Below, piece by piece: positions 42,936 through 51,414 of a DNA stretch of 64,000 nt; position 1 is the first letter of the stretch, and the number at the start of each line of letters is the position of its first letter. The stretch is taken from contig NZ_DATFIP010000058.1 in the NCBI RefSeq assembly GCF_035270045.1, positions 1-64,000 on the forward strand, given 5' to 3'. Made by a program: the position numbers and the translations under genes. This DNA comes from Salibaculum sp035270045. GTDB taxonomy: Bacteria > Pseudomonadota > Alphaproteobacteria > Rhodobacterales > Rhodobacteraceae. The notes beneath the pieces were generated by a model. That model saw nothing but the letters and a program-made list of their open reading frames with translations, did no database searches and had not been told where the DNA came from.

Positions 42936-43721
42936 ATGCAATCATTATCGGGAAAGCGCGGACTCATCATGGGGGTCGCGAATGACCGTTCCATTGCTTG
43001 GGGGATCGCCAAGGCCTGTCATGCCGCCGGGGCCGAACTGGCCTTCTCCTACCAGGGCGAGGGCCTGAAAAAACGGGTGGCCCCGCTCGCAGCCGCCGCC
43101 GACAGCGATTTCCTGATCGAGGCCGACGTGAGCGACGACGCGTCGATGGATTCCTGTTTCTCCGCGTTGAAGGACCGCTGGGGCAGTCTGGATTTCGTGG
43201 TCCATGCCATCGCCTATTCCGACAAGAGCGAATTGACGGGCCGGTTTTCGGACACCAGCCGCGCGAATTTCACGAATTCCATGCTTATAAGCTGCTATTC
43301 ATTCGTTGATGTGGCCCGCCGCGCCGCGGACCTGATGCCAGAGGGCGGCTGCCTGCTGACCCTGACATTCCAGGGGAGCCAGCGCGTGACCCCGAACTAC
43401 AACGTGATGGGTGTGGCCAAGTCGGCGCTGGAAAGCGCCACCCGCTACCTGGCCGCCGACCTGGGCCCGCAGGGTATACGCGTGAACGCCATTTCGCCCG
43501 GCCCCATGAAGACCCTGGCAGGTGCTGCCATCGCGGGCGCCCGCCGCACCTTCAAACACGCAGAACAGAACGCGCCGCTGCGGCACAACGCGACACTCGA
43601 GGCCGTGGGCGGCACGGCCGTCTACTTGGCGTCGGATGCCGGAAACTGCACCACGGGAGAGATCATCCGGGTCGACAGCGGCTACCATGTCCTGAGCATG
43701 CCGGTGCTGGAAAACCTGTGA
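42936..43721 (+). CDS. fabI: Enoyl-ACP reductase FabI
   Basis: A 261-residue NADH-dependent enoyl-ACP reductase of the atypical SDR type; it completes each elongation round. GKRGLIMGVANDRSIAWGIAK is the cofactor site, and catalytic Y155 and K162 are in NYNVMGVAK. Position 145 is phenylalanine (TFQGSQR) where E. coli FabI has tyrosine 146 in SYLGAER. The start at 42936 is preferred to the ATG at 42900 because AAGGGA is 6 bases upstream and the length then equals that of E. coli FabI. The natural variant may be one of several FabI copies in the genome. Confidence 0.92.
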   Translation: MQSLSGKRGLIMGVANDRSIAWGIAKACHAAGAELAFSYQGEGLKKRVAPLAAAADSDFLIEADVSDDASMDSCFSALKDRWGSLDFVVHAIAYSDKSELTGRFSDTSRANFTNSMLISCYSFVDVARRAADLMPEGGCLLTLTFQGSQRVTPNYNVMGVAKSALESATRYLAADLGPQGIRVNAISPGPMKTLAGAAIAGARRTFKHAEQNAPLRHNATLEAVGGTAVYLASDAGNCTTGEIIRVDSGYHVLSMPVLENL

Positions 43722-43881
43722 TAATGGCGGCCCCGGTGCGGCCGCAGTGCTGCCCGCGGCGCTGCCGAGCTGGGACTGTCGGGGCCGGCGCTGATCACCG
43801 CCGCGTCAGTCATGATCGCCATGGCGAGAACGGTGTTTTCCGCTGTCCCAGCCTGTTGACGCGCTGGGACTGACACGAAAA

Positions 43882-43901
43882 GGGGCGCCCGAAGGCGCCC
43901 C
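43882..43901 (-). terminator. Intrinsic terminator after the SlyD-like gene
   Basis: GGGGCGCC (43882-43889) and GGCGCCCC (43894-43901) form a perfect 8-base-pair stem with a 4-base loop. On the minus strand the loop reads TTCG and the stem is followed by TTTT. It lies 24 bases past the stop of the isomerase gene, and could also stop rightward transcripts from fabI. Confidence 0.85.
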
Positions 43902-43924
43902 CTGAAACGTCCGGTCGCGATGGC

Positions 43925-44359
43925 TCAGGCGGCCTTGATCTCGACCAGTTCGATCTCGAAGTTCAGGTCCTTGCCCGCCAGCGGATGGTTGGCGTCCAGC
44001 GTGACTTCTTCCTCGGACAGCTCGGCCACGGTGACCGGGATTGCCTGACCGTCGGGCGACTGCATCTGAAGCTGCATGCCGATCTCGAGCGGGATTTCGG
44101 GCGGCACCTGCGAACGCGGCACGGCCTGCTTGGCGTTGGGATCGGTATCGCCATAGGCTTCTGCGCAGGGCACTTCGACGGCTTTCTTTTCGCCCACGGC
44201 CATGCCCGGGATCGCATTGTCGAGACCGGGGATGATCTGGCCTGATCCGACGGTGAATTCCAACGGCTCGCGGCCCTCGGAACTGTCGAAGGTTTCACCG
44301 TCCGCTAGCGTACCGGTGTAATGAATGGATACGGTGTCACCCGCTTTGACCTGGGTCAT
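43925..44359 (-). CDS. FKBP-type peptidyl-prolyl isomerase, SlyD-like
   Basis: A 144-residue cytoplasmic FKBP. The FKBP domain is split (VSIHYTGTLADGETFDSSEGREPLEFTVGSGQIIPGLDNAI at the front and the last strands at the end) by an insert-in-flap chaperone domain at about 65-125, the SlyD arrangement. There is no histidine-rich metal tail, so a nickel role is unlikely. AAGGAAAT precedes the ATG at 44359 and a strong terminator follows. It folds proteins and catalyses proline isomerisation. Confidence 0.9.
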   Translation of the reverse strand: MTQVKAGDTVSIHYTGTLADGETFDSSEGREPLEFTVGSGQIIPGLDNAIPGMAVGEKKAVEVPCAEAYGDTDPNAKQAVPRSQVPPEIPLEIGMQLQMQSPDGQAIPVTVAELSEEEVTLDANHPLAGKDLNFEIELVEIKAA

Positions 44360-44524
44360 GAGATTTCCTTTGTCGGGGGGGGATTGCTTGCAGGGGCCGC
44401 GCATGCTCGCGCAGGTGCCCTTTTCGACTCGATGTGAAACTACCTGCGGACGCCCGGAATTGCAAACCGGCCCTTTTCCCGCGCGCGGGCGCGTGCCAGT
44501 CTGATCGTGAAGAGGGAGAATGAG

Positions 44525-45202
44525 ATGACCATCAGCACCTGTGTCTTCGATGCCTACGGCACGCTGTTCGACGTCAATGCCGCCGCACGCCTGGTGGCCG
44601 AAGACCCGGACCAGGAGGTCTTGGCCGATCTCTGGCCCGACCTGGCCGCACTGTGGCGGCAGAAACAGCTTGAATACAGCTGGTTGAGGGCCGTGGCCGG
44701 ACGGCACCTCGATTTCTGGGAAATCACACAGGATGGCCTGGACTACGCTATGGAAGCCCATGGCCTGCATGACAACGCCCTGCGCGCCCGGCTGCTGGGC
44801 GTCTACAGGGAACTGCCGGCCTACCCGGAGGTTCCCGAGATGCTGCGCGCGCTCAAAGACCGCGGCATGACGACGGCGATCCTGACCAATGGCAGTCCGG
44901 AAATGGTTGTCACGGCGGTGAAATCCGCCGGGATCGGTCCCTGGCTCGACGATGTCCTGACCGTCGAGGAGGTGAGGACCTACAAGCCCGACCGCCGGGT
45001 CTACGACCTTGTTTTCGACCACTTCGGCGCGGTGCAGCAGCAGGTGCTCTTCGCCTCGGCCAACGGCTGGGACGCGGCGGCGGCGGCGGGCTACGGCTTT
45101 GCCACGGTCTGGGTAAACCGCGAAGGGGCCCCGCAGGACCGGCTCTGGGCTGCGCCGCACCGGATCCTGCCGGACCTGTCCACGATACCGGACCTCGTGT
45201 AA
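44525..45202 (+). CDS. Haloacid dehalogenase type II
   Basis: A 225-residue HAD-superfamily enzyme resembling L-2-haloacid dehalogenases. The nucleophile aspartate is in CVFDAYGTLFDV; the LWRQKQLEYSWLRA helix, ILTNGSPEM, TYKPDRRVYDLVFDHF and FASANGWDAAAAAGYGF follow in the order of true dehalogenases rather than phosphatases. It would hydrolyse L-2-haloacids to D-2-hydroxyacids, though the actual substrate may differ. GGGAG precedes the ATG at 44525. It heads a run of five genes joined by 1-4 base overlaps and ends in TAATG with the next gene. Confidence 0.85.
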   Translation: MTISTCVFDAYGTLFDVNAAARLVAEDPDQEVLADLWPDLAALWRQKQLEYSWLRAVAGRHLDFWEITQDGLDYAMEAHGLHDNALRARLLGVYRELPAYPEVPEMLRALKDRGMTTAILTNGSPEMVVTAVKSAGIGPWLDDVLTVEEVRTYKPDRRVYDLVFDHFGAVQQQVLFASANGWDAAAAAGYGFATVWVNREGAPQDRLWAAPHRILPDLSTIPDLV

Positions 45203-46020
45203 TGCCGCATTTCGAGGCCGCCGACGGCACCAGGCTGTTCTACGAGGAGCGCGGCGAGGGGCCGCCGGTGCTGGCGCTGGCTGGCCTGACGCGAAATTCC
45301 GGCGATTTCGACCATGTCGCGCCCCACCTGCCCTGCCACCTGATCCGCATGGATTATCGCGGGCGCGGACAGTCGGACTGGGCGGACCCGACGACCTACA
45401 CCGTTCCGCAGGAAGCCGCCGATGCCGTCGCGCTGCTGGACCATCTGGGCCTGGACCGGGCGGCAGTCCTTGGCACCTCGCGCGGGGGGCTGATCGCCAT
45501 GATGCTGGCGGCCACCCACAAGGATCGCCTGAGCGGCGTGGCATTGAACGACATCGGCCCCGAGATCGACCCGGCAGGCCTGAAAGCCATCGAAAGCTAC
45601 ATCGGCCGCAATCCGCCTCAGAAGACCCACGAGGAAGCCGCGCTGTTCCGCGCCCGCAACTGGCTGCACTTCAAGGGAGTGGCGCAGGAACGCTGGCTGC
45701 ACGAGGTGCGCAATCACTACGCGGAAACACCCGACGGGCTTGTCGTCCGCTACGACCCGAAACTCCGCGTGACGGTTTTCGAGAACGCGCAGGTTCAGCC
45801 CGCTCCCGACCTCTGGCCGCTGTTTGGGGCGCTGCACGGGCTACCGCTCTGCCTGATCCGGGGGGCCAATTCCGACCTTCTCACCAAGGTGACCTGGGAC
45901 AGGATGCGCAGGTTGCGCCATGACGCCATCGCCGCCGAGGTGCCCGACCGCGGCCATGTGCCGTTCCTGGATGAACCGCAGGCGGTGCATGCCCTGCAAA
46001 GCTGGATCGCGACCTTATGA
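45202..46020 (+). CDS. Alpha/beta hydrolase
   Basis: A 272-residue alpha/beta-fold hydrolase. The nucleophile elbow is GTSRGG around 94-99 and the late histidine is in VPDRGHVPFLDEP; the oxyanion region precedes it in MDYRGRGQSD. The family covers esterases, lactonases and C-C hydrolases, and the substrate is unknown. It overlaps the dehalogenase by one base and the PLP dehydratase by four, so its level is tied to theirs. Confidence 0.82.
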   Translation: MPHFEAADGTRLFYEERGEGPPVLALAGLTRNSGDFDHVAPHLPCHLIRMDYRGRGQSDWADPTTYTVPQEAADAVALLDHLGLDRAAVLGTSRGGLIAMMLAATHKDRLSGVALNDIGPEIDPAGLKAIESYIGRNPPQKTHEEAALFRARNWLHFKGVAQERWLHEVRNHYAETPDGLVVRYDPKLRVTVFENAQVQPAPDLWPLFGALHGLPLCLIRGANSDLLTKVTWDRMRRLRHDAIAAEVPDRGHVPFLDEPQAVHALQSWIATL

Positions 46021-46988
46021 ATATCGACATGATCAGGGCGGCGGCCGGGCGGCTGGCCGGGCATGCGCGGCACACGCCGCTGCTGTGCTCGCCCTTCCTG
46101 GACGAGATCGCCGGAAGGCGGATCCTGGTCAAACCCGAATGTCTCCAGCATACTGGCAGCTTCAAGTTTCGCGGCGGATGGGCGGCTCTTTCGGCGCTGG
46201 ACCCGGCCAAGCGCGAGCGTGGTGTCATCGCCTTTTCCTCGGGCAATCACGCGCAAGGCGTTGCCCATGCAGCCCGATTGCATGGCGTACCAGCGGTGAT
46301 CGTCATGCCCTCGGACGCACCGGCGCTGAAGATCGCCAACACGCGCGCGCTGGGCGCCGAGGTGGTGCTTTATGACCGCGCGACGGAAAGCCGCGAGGCG
46401 ATTGGCGACAGACTCGCGGCGGAGCGGGGCCTGACCCTGATCCGCCCCTACGACGAACCGCAAGTGATCGCCGGCCAAGGCACCTGCGGGCTGGAGATTG
46501 CTTCCGACGCCAGGCTGTGTGGAATTGAGAAAGCCAATGTCCTGGTATGCTGTGGCGGTGGCGGATTGACGTCCGGCGTTGCCTTGGCCTGCGAGGCCGA
46601 CCATCCCGGCCTGACCGTTCGCCCCGTGGAACCCCAAGGGTTCGACGACGTGAAACGTTCGCTGGAAACCGGCACGATCCAGACCAACGAACAGCGCATC
46701 GGCAGCATCTGCGACGCCATCGTCACCCCCGCGCCGGGCGAATTGACCTTTCCGATCATGGCCCGGCTTTGCGGTCCCGGCCTGGCTGTTTCCGAGGATG
46801 ACTGCCTGCGCGCAATGGGCGTGGCCTTTCAGCGGTTGAAACTGGTGGCCGAACCGGGCGGGGCCGCCGCTCTGGCCGCTGCGCTTTTCCATGGCGACCA
46901 GCTGAGCGGCGATACGGTCATCGCCATAATCACCGGCGGCAACGTGGATGCCGCCATGTTCAGCAAGGCCTTGGAGACGCTGTCATGA
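46017..46988 (+). CDS. PLP-dependent threonine/serine dehydratase family protein
   Basis: A 323-residue fold type II PLP enzyme. The PLP lysine is in GSFKFRGG near residue 46, the cofactor phosphate loop is CCGGGGLTSG, and SSGNHAQGVAHAA binds the substrate carboxylate. There is no C-terminal regulatory domain, so it is of the catabolic type. Relatives deaminate threonine or serine, or act as hydroxyectoine (EutB) or hydroxyaspartate dehydratases. Compare bhcB at 59834, a different member of the same superfamily. It overlaps both neighbours by four bases. Confidence 0.82.
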   Translation: MNIDMIRAAAGRLAGHARHTPLLCSPFLDEIAGRRILVKPECLQHTGSFKFRGGWAALSALDPAKRERGVIAFSSGNHAQGVAHAARLHGVPAVIVMPSDAPALKIANTRALGAEVVLYDRATESREAIGDRLAAERGLTLIRPYDEPQVIAGQGTCGLEIASDARLCGIEKANVLVCCGGGGLTSGVALACEADHPGLTVRPVEPQGFDDVKRSLETGTIQTNEQRIGSICDAIVTPAPGELTFPIMARLCGPGLAVSEDDCLRAMGVAFQRLKLVAEPGGAAALAAALFHGDQLSGDTVIAIITGGNVDAAMFSKALETLS

Positions 46989-48190
46989 CCCGGTTCACGG
47001 TCGCAAGTTTCAATGTGAAGAACCTGATCGGACCTGACCGGGAATACTACGAGTTCCAGTCCTACACGCCCGAGGAATACGCCTGGAAAAAGGACTGGCT
47101 GGCCGACCAGGTGCTGACCATGGATGCCGATATTGTCGGCTTTCAGGAGGTTTTCGAAGAAGACGCCCTGCGCGATGTCGTTGCCGAGGCCGATTCCCGC
47201 GGCAATGCGATGAACGAGGCGGCCATACCGGATGCCTCCAAACGCTATCACCGCAAGGCGATCTTCCGAAAACTGGCGTATACGCCCTATACCGGGGCCG
47301 ACCTGGCCTTTGCCCCCAACCTGGCGGACGCGGGCCCCGGCAAGCGCCGGCCCGGCGTCGCCATCCTGTCGCGCCTCGGCTTCACCGCGCCACCCGAGGT
47401 CATCCAGGACCTCGACGTGCCGCTTGATATCCCGTTCCAGCCCCTGCGCGGGCTGGAGGGCGAAGCCGGATCATTTACCCTGAGCCGCCTGTCCCGCCCG
47501 ATTCTGAAGGCCCGGATCGCGGTGGGCGGTGAAGTCATCACCGTGTTCAATTGCCACCTGAAATCCAAGCTGGGCGAATACATCGTCCCGCCGGGTGCCG
47601 ATTTCGCCCGCGAGGAAGTGCTGCCCAAGTATGACCCGCTGGGACGGGCCATGGGCAGCCTGCGCGCCGCGCTGCGGCGCATGGCCGAGGCCTGGGTGCT
47701 GCGCCGGGAAATCCTCAACGAACTGAACCATGGCAGGCCGGTCATGGTTCTTGGCGATTTCAACGATGGCGAAAACGCCGTCAGTTCGGAAATCATATCC
47801 GGCGAGGTGCCGTTCAAGAATTACAGCTGGATGCTGCGCCACGACGCCGAAAACCACGGCGACCGCTATTCGAAAGAGGAAAACGTCCAGATCACGGAAA
47901 GCGTCGAGCGCGTCCGCCTGCATTCGGCCGAGAAACTCTTCGTGCGCAAATCCAACCGCGACATGGTCTTCACCTCGGCCTTCGGCGGGGTCTTTGAATC
48001 CATCGACCAGATTTACATGTCGCGGCATTTCCACCCGGACTACAAGCGGCGTATCGGCGAGATGGAGTATTTCAGCGTGCTCAACGACCACCTGACGGAC
48101 GGGTCGCACCCAGAGGCGCCCTACAACAAGCTGGCCTCCGATCATGGCCAGATCATCGCCCACATGCGCATCGGGGACGACCCGGAATGA
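46985..48190 (+). CDS. Endonuclease/exonuclease/phosphatase family protein
   Basis: A 401-residue protein with the DNase I-like EEP fold. The metal glutamate is in IVGFQEVFEE, the asparagine/aspartate pair in MVLGDFNDGENAV, and the final histidine in VLNDHLTDGSHP; SFNVKNLIG is the opening strand. Members cleave phosphodiesters or phosphomonoesters in nucleic acids, lipids or small molecules. There is no signal peptide. Its place inside a metabolic-looking operon, with 4-base overlaps on both sides, is unexpected and suggests a small-molecule phosphoester substrate. Confidence 0.82.
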   Translation: MTRFTVASFNVKNLIGPDREYYEFQSYTPEEYAWKKDWLADQVLTMDADIVGFQEVFEEDALRDVVAEADSRGNAMNEAAIPDASKRYHRKAIFRKLAYTPYTGADLAFAPNLADAGPGKRRPGVAILSRLGFTAPPEVIQDLDVPLDIPFQPLRGLEGEAGSFTLSRLSRPILKARIAVGGEVITVFNCHLKSKLGEYIVPPGADFAREEVLPKYDPLGRAMGSLRAALRRMAEAWVLRREILNELNHGRPVMVLGDFNDGENAVSSEIISGEVPFKNYSWMLRHDAENHGDRYSKEENVQITESVERVRLHSAEKLFVRKSNRDMVFTSAFGGVFESIDQIYMSRHFHPDYKRRIGEMEYFSVLNDHLTDGSHPEAPYNKLASDHGQIIAHMRIGDDPE

Positions 48191-48972
48191 AAACGGGATC
48201 GGTCCCGCGTGACGGCTGCGAAATCCGTTACGAGATGGACGGCGACGGGCCCGACGTGGTGTTTGCCCATGCACTCGGCCTCGACCGGCATATCTGGGAT
48301 GACGTGGCCTATCACCTGCCCGACCATCGCACGATCCGTCTCGACATGCGGGGCCACGGGCAGTCGGAGGCACCCGATGGCCCCTACACGATGGGCGGGT
48401 TGATTGCCGATGCCGAGGCGGTCTGCGACGCGCTCGAGGTGCGCGACGCGGTCTTCGTCGGGAATTCGGTCGGCGGCATGATCGGCCAGGGACTGGCTGT
48501 CAAGCGGCTGGACATGTTGCGCGGGCTAGTCCTGTCCAACAGTTCCGCCAAGTTCGGCCTGCCCGCGCAATGGCACGACCGGGCCGCGCAGGTGCGCGAC
48601 GCAGGGATGGCGGCAGTGGCCGACATGACGCTGGAAAAATGGTTCGGACCGAAAAACCGCGACGGCCCGGCGGCGACCTGGGCGCGCGAGCGGCTGCTGC
48701 TCTGTGACCCAGTGGGGTATGCCGGCTGTTGCGAAGCCATTGCAGGCACCGATTTCTATTCCCCCACCAGCGGGCTGCGCCTGCCAACACTGGGGATCGC
48801 GGGCGATCGCGACGGATCGACCCCGCCGGATCTCGTGCGAGAAACCACCGAGTTGATCCCGGGGGCAGAATTCACCTTGATGCGTGGATCGGGCCACCTG
48901 CCCTGCCTCGACGCGCCGTCGGATTTCGCCAAGCGTCTCCACGGATTCTTCCGCGGTATCGGCCACGTCTGA
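48187..48972 (+). CDS. Alpha/beta hydrolase, 3-oxoadipate enol-lactonase-like
   Basis: A 261-residue alpha/beta hydrolase of the PcaD/enol-lactonase group. The nucleophile elbow is VGNSVGGMIGQ around 92-102; the RLDMRGHGQSEAPDGPYTM segment and the late GSGHLPCLDAP histidine region fit the group. True PcaD acts in the beta-ketoadipate pathway, but no other pca genes are near, so the real substrate is uncertain. It is the last of five overlapping genes and is followed after 46 bases by an MFS exporter. Confidence 0.78.
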   Translation: MKTGSVPRDGCEIRYEMDGDGPDVVFAHALGLDRHIWDDVAYHLPDHRTIRLDMRGHGQSEAPDGPYTMGGLIADAEAVCDALEVRDAVFVGNSVGGMIGQGLAVKRLDMLRGLVLSNSSAKFGLPAQWHDRAAQVRDAGMAAVADMTLEKWFGPKNRDGPAATWARERLLLCDPVGYAGCCEAIAGTDFYSPTSGLRLPTLGIAGDRDGSTPPDLVRETTELIPGAEFTLMRGSGHLPCLDAPSDFAKRLHGFFRGIGHV

Positions 48973-49018
48973 CCTGTCGAGGCTTCCCGGCCCGCCCGGT
49001 TCCGGATAAAAACCTCGC

Positions 49019-50242
49019 ATGCATCCCGCCCAGCGCCGCCGCGCTTTCACCTTCATTTTAATCACGCTGGTGATAGATGCCATGGGCATCGGCCTGATCC
49101 TGCCCGTCCTGCCTGACCTGATCGCCGAGCTGAACGGATCAGGCATCGGCGCGGCAGCGGTCTGGGGCGGTATCCTGACCACCAGCTTCGCGGTGATGCA
49201 GTTTCTCTTTGGCCCGGTCCTGGGCTCGCTTTCCGACCGTTACGGGCGCCGGCCGATCATCCTGACCGCGCTCTTCGTCATGGGGGTGGACTACCTCATC
49301 ATGGCCTCGGCCCAAACGATCTGGCTGCTGCTTTTTGGACGCATCATAGCCGGGATCACCGCCGCGACCATGTCCACGGCCAGTGCGGCCATCGCAGACA
49401 TGTCGCCGCCGGAACAGAAAAGTACCAACTTCGGCCTGGTCGGCGCGGCCTTTGGCGTGGGCTTCGTGCTGGGTCCGATCATCGGCGGGCTGCTGGGAGA
49501 ACTGGGCGTGCGCGCGCCGTTCTATGCCGCCGCCGCGCTGGCGGGAGCCAACCTGGTTTTCGGCATCATCGTGCTGCCAGAAACTGTCACGAATGCCATT
49601 CGCCGGCCATTCCATCTCGGCCGCGCCAATCCGTTCGGGGCGTTTCGCAAGGTGGCCGAACTGGACGGCGTGCGGCGGCTGTTGTTCCTGTTCTTCACCT
49701 ACGAGTTCGCCTTCATCGTCTACCCCGCGATCTGGGCCTATTTCACCAAGGCCCGGTTCGACTGGACGCCAGGCATGGTCGGGTTGTCGCTGGCGTTCTT
49801 CGGGATCGGGATGGCCATCGTGCAGGGCGCCCTGATGGGGCCGATCCTGCGCCGCTTCGGGGAACGCGCAACTATTACCTACGGGCTGGTGTTCAACCTG
49901 TCGGCCTTCGTCGTTCTGACGCTGATCGGCAACGGCTGGCTGGCCCTGGCCTTCATCCCGCTGACATCGCTGGGGGCGGTGGTCACGCCCGCATTGCAGG
50001 GCAGAATGAGCCGCATCGCCGCCGACAACCAGCAGGGGGAATTGCAGGGTGTCATCGCCTCGGTCAAGTCGCTGGCGCAGATCCTCTCGCCGCTGGTAAT
50101 GACCCAGATCTTCTGGGCGGCCACGGACCGCGGCGCGCTGAACCTGCCCGGCGCGCCCTTCCTGCTGTCAGCCGCGCTGATGCTGGTCTGCCTGATCGTC
50201 TTTCTTGCACCCGTTCGGCGGACCCCAACACCCGCCGCGTGA
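49019..50242 (+). CDS. MFS drug exporter, TetA-like
   Basis: A 407-residue, 12-segment major facilitator protein resembling the tetracycline/H+ antiporter group. Motif A between segments 2 and 3 is LGSLSDRYGRRP, the first segment has DAMGIGLILPVLP, and the segment 5 motif C region is GAAFGVGFVLGPIIGG. Many environmental members of this group export other compounds, so resistance should not be assumed. It may be the last gene of the operon upstream (46-base gap) or independent. No TetR-type gene is adjacent. Confidence 0.82.
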   Translation: MHPAQRRRAFTFILITLVIDAMGIGLILPVLPDLIAELNGSGIGAAAVWGGILTTSFAVMQFLFGPVLGSLSDRYGRRPIILTALFVMGVDYLIMASAQTIWLLLFGRIIAGITAATMSTASAAIADMSPPEQKSTNFGLVGAAFGVGFVLGPIIGGLLGELGVRAPFYAAAALAGANLVFGIIVLPETVTNAIRRPFHLGRANPFGAFRKVAELDGVRRLLFLFFTYEFAFIVYPAIWAYFTKARFDWTPGMVGLSLAFFGIGMAIVQGALMGPILRRFGERATITYGLVFNLSAFVVLTLIGNGWLALAFIPLTSLGAVVTPALQGRMSRIAADNQQGELQGVIASVKSLAQILSPLVMTQIFWAATDRGALNLPGAPFLLSAALMLVCLIVFLAPVRRTPTPAA

Positions 50243-50325
50243 GTGTCGTTTTTCAGGCTTGCGGCGAGCGCGGACTGCGACCAACCTGACCCGATGGCAC
50301 CAACGGGAGGGGAGGCCCGAGGCCA

Positions 50326-51414
50326 ATGACACGTATAAGGGCCGCCGTCTGTCACGACTTCGGCGCACCGCTGCAGGTGGAAGAGATCGAGATCCGCCCG
50401 CCCCGGGGCCGCGAGGTCGAGGTCACGCTTGCCGCCTGCGCGGTCTGCCATTCGGATATCTCCTTCGCCGAAGGGGCCTGGGGCGGGACGCTTCCGGCCG
50501 TCTACGGGCACGAGGCGGCGGGCATCGTCACAGCACTGGGTGAAGGCGCGCGCGGGCTCGCGGTCGGCGATCGCGTGGTCGTGACCCTGATCCGGGCCTG
50601 CGGACAGTGCCCCAGCTGCGCCAAGGCCCGACCCACCGATTGTGAAACGCCGCAGGACGGCCACCACGACCCTATCACCACGGCCGGGGGCGGCCGCCTG
50701 CACCAGGCCATGGCCTGCGGCGGCTTCGCCGAGAAGGTCGTGGTCGATGCCAGCCAGGTCGTGACATTGCCCAATGGGATCGCCCTCGACGTGGCCGCGC
50801 TGGTGGCCTGCGGCGTGATCACCGGGGTTGGCGCCGTGGTCAACGCCGCGCGTCTGCGCCCCGGCCAGGACGCGGTGGTCATCGGCGCCGGTGGCGTCGG
50901 CCTCAACGCGATCCAGGGGGCCCGTATCGCGGGGGCACGTCGCATCGTGGCCGTGGACATGACCGAAGAGAAACTGGAAACCGCCCGCGCCTTCGGCGCC
51001 ACCCATGGGGTTCTGGCCACCGGCGAGACGCCATGGCGCGATGCCCAGGCCGCCCTGGGGCGCGGGGCCGACGCGGTGCTGGTCACCGTCGGCGCGGCGG
51101 CAGCCTATGACAGCGCACCGCACTACCTTGCCCGGGGCGGCAAGATCATCGTGGTCGGAATGCCCGCCACCGGGGCCGTCTCGACCTACGAGGCCGCGAT
51201 GGTCGCCGGGTCAGGACAATCCCTGGTCGGGTCCAAGATGGGCGACGTGGTGATCGCCCGCGACATTCCCTGGATCGTGGACCTGTATCTTCAGGGCCGC
51301 CTGAAACTGGACGAACTGATCTCGCGCCGTTACCCGCTGGAACGCATCAACGAGGCTATCACCGACACCAAGTCGGGCGCAGCGAAACGCAACGTGATCG
51401 TGTTCGACCGATGA
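50326..51414 (+). CDS. Zinc-dependent medium-chain alcohol dehydrogenase
   Basis: A 362-residue MDR enzyme. Catalytic zinc ligands are in CAVCHSD (about 38-44), YGHEAAG (H about 62) and ACGVITG; structural zinc cysteines are in CGQCPSCAKARPTDC. The Rossmann motif is VIGAGGVGLNAIQGA, with an aspartate in VAVDMTEEK favouring NAD. The form is close to class III (glutathione-linked) dehydrogenases. It overlaps the enolase-superfamily gene by four bases, so the pair likely oxidises and dehydrates a sugar-derived or polyol compound. Confidence 0.86.
   Translation: MTRIRAAVCHDFGAPLQVEEIEIRPPRGREVEVTLAACAVCHSDISFAEGAWGGTLPAVYGHEAAGIVTALGEGARGLAVGDRVVVTLIRACGQCPSCAKARPTDCETPQDGHHDPITTAGGGRLHQAMACGGFAEKVVVDASQVVTLPNGIALDVAALVACGVITGVGAVVNAARLRPGQDAVVIGAGGVGLNAIQGARIAGARRIVAVDMTEEKLETARAFGATHGVLATGETPWRDAQAALGRGADAVLVTVGAAAAYDSAPHYLARGGKIIVVGMPATGAVSTYEAAMVAGSGQSLVGSKMGDVVIARDIPWIVDLYLQGRLKLDELISRRYPLERINEAITDTKSGAAKRNVIVFDR

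Noticed and set aside
43740..43860. A coding-like stretch after fabI (reads LGLSGPALITAASVMIAMA in one frame)
   Set aside because: Too short, without a start or ribosome-binding site, and not recognisable as a remnant of any family.
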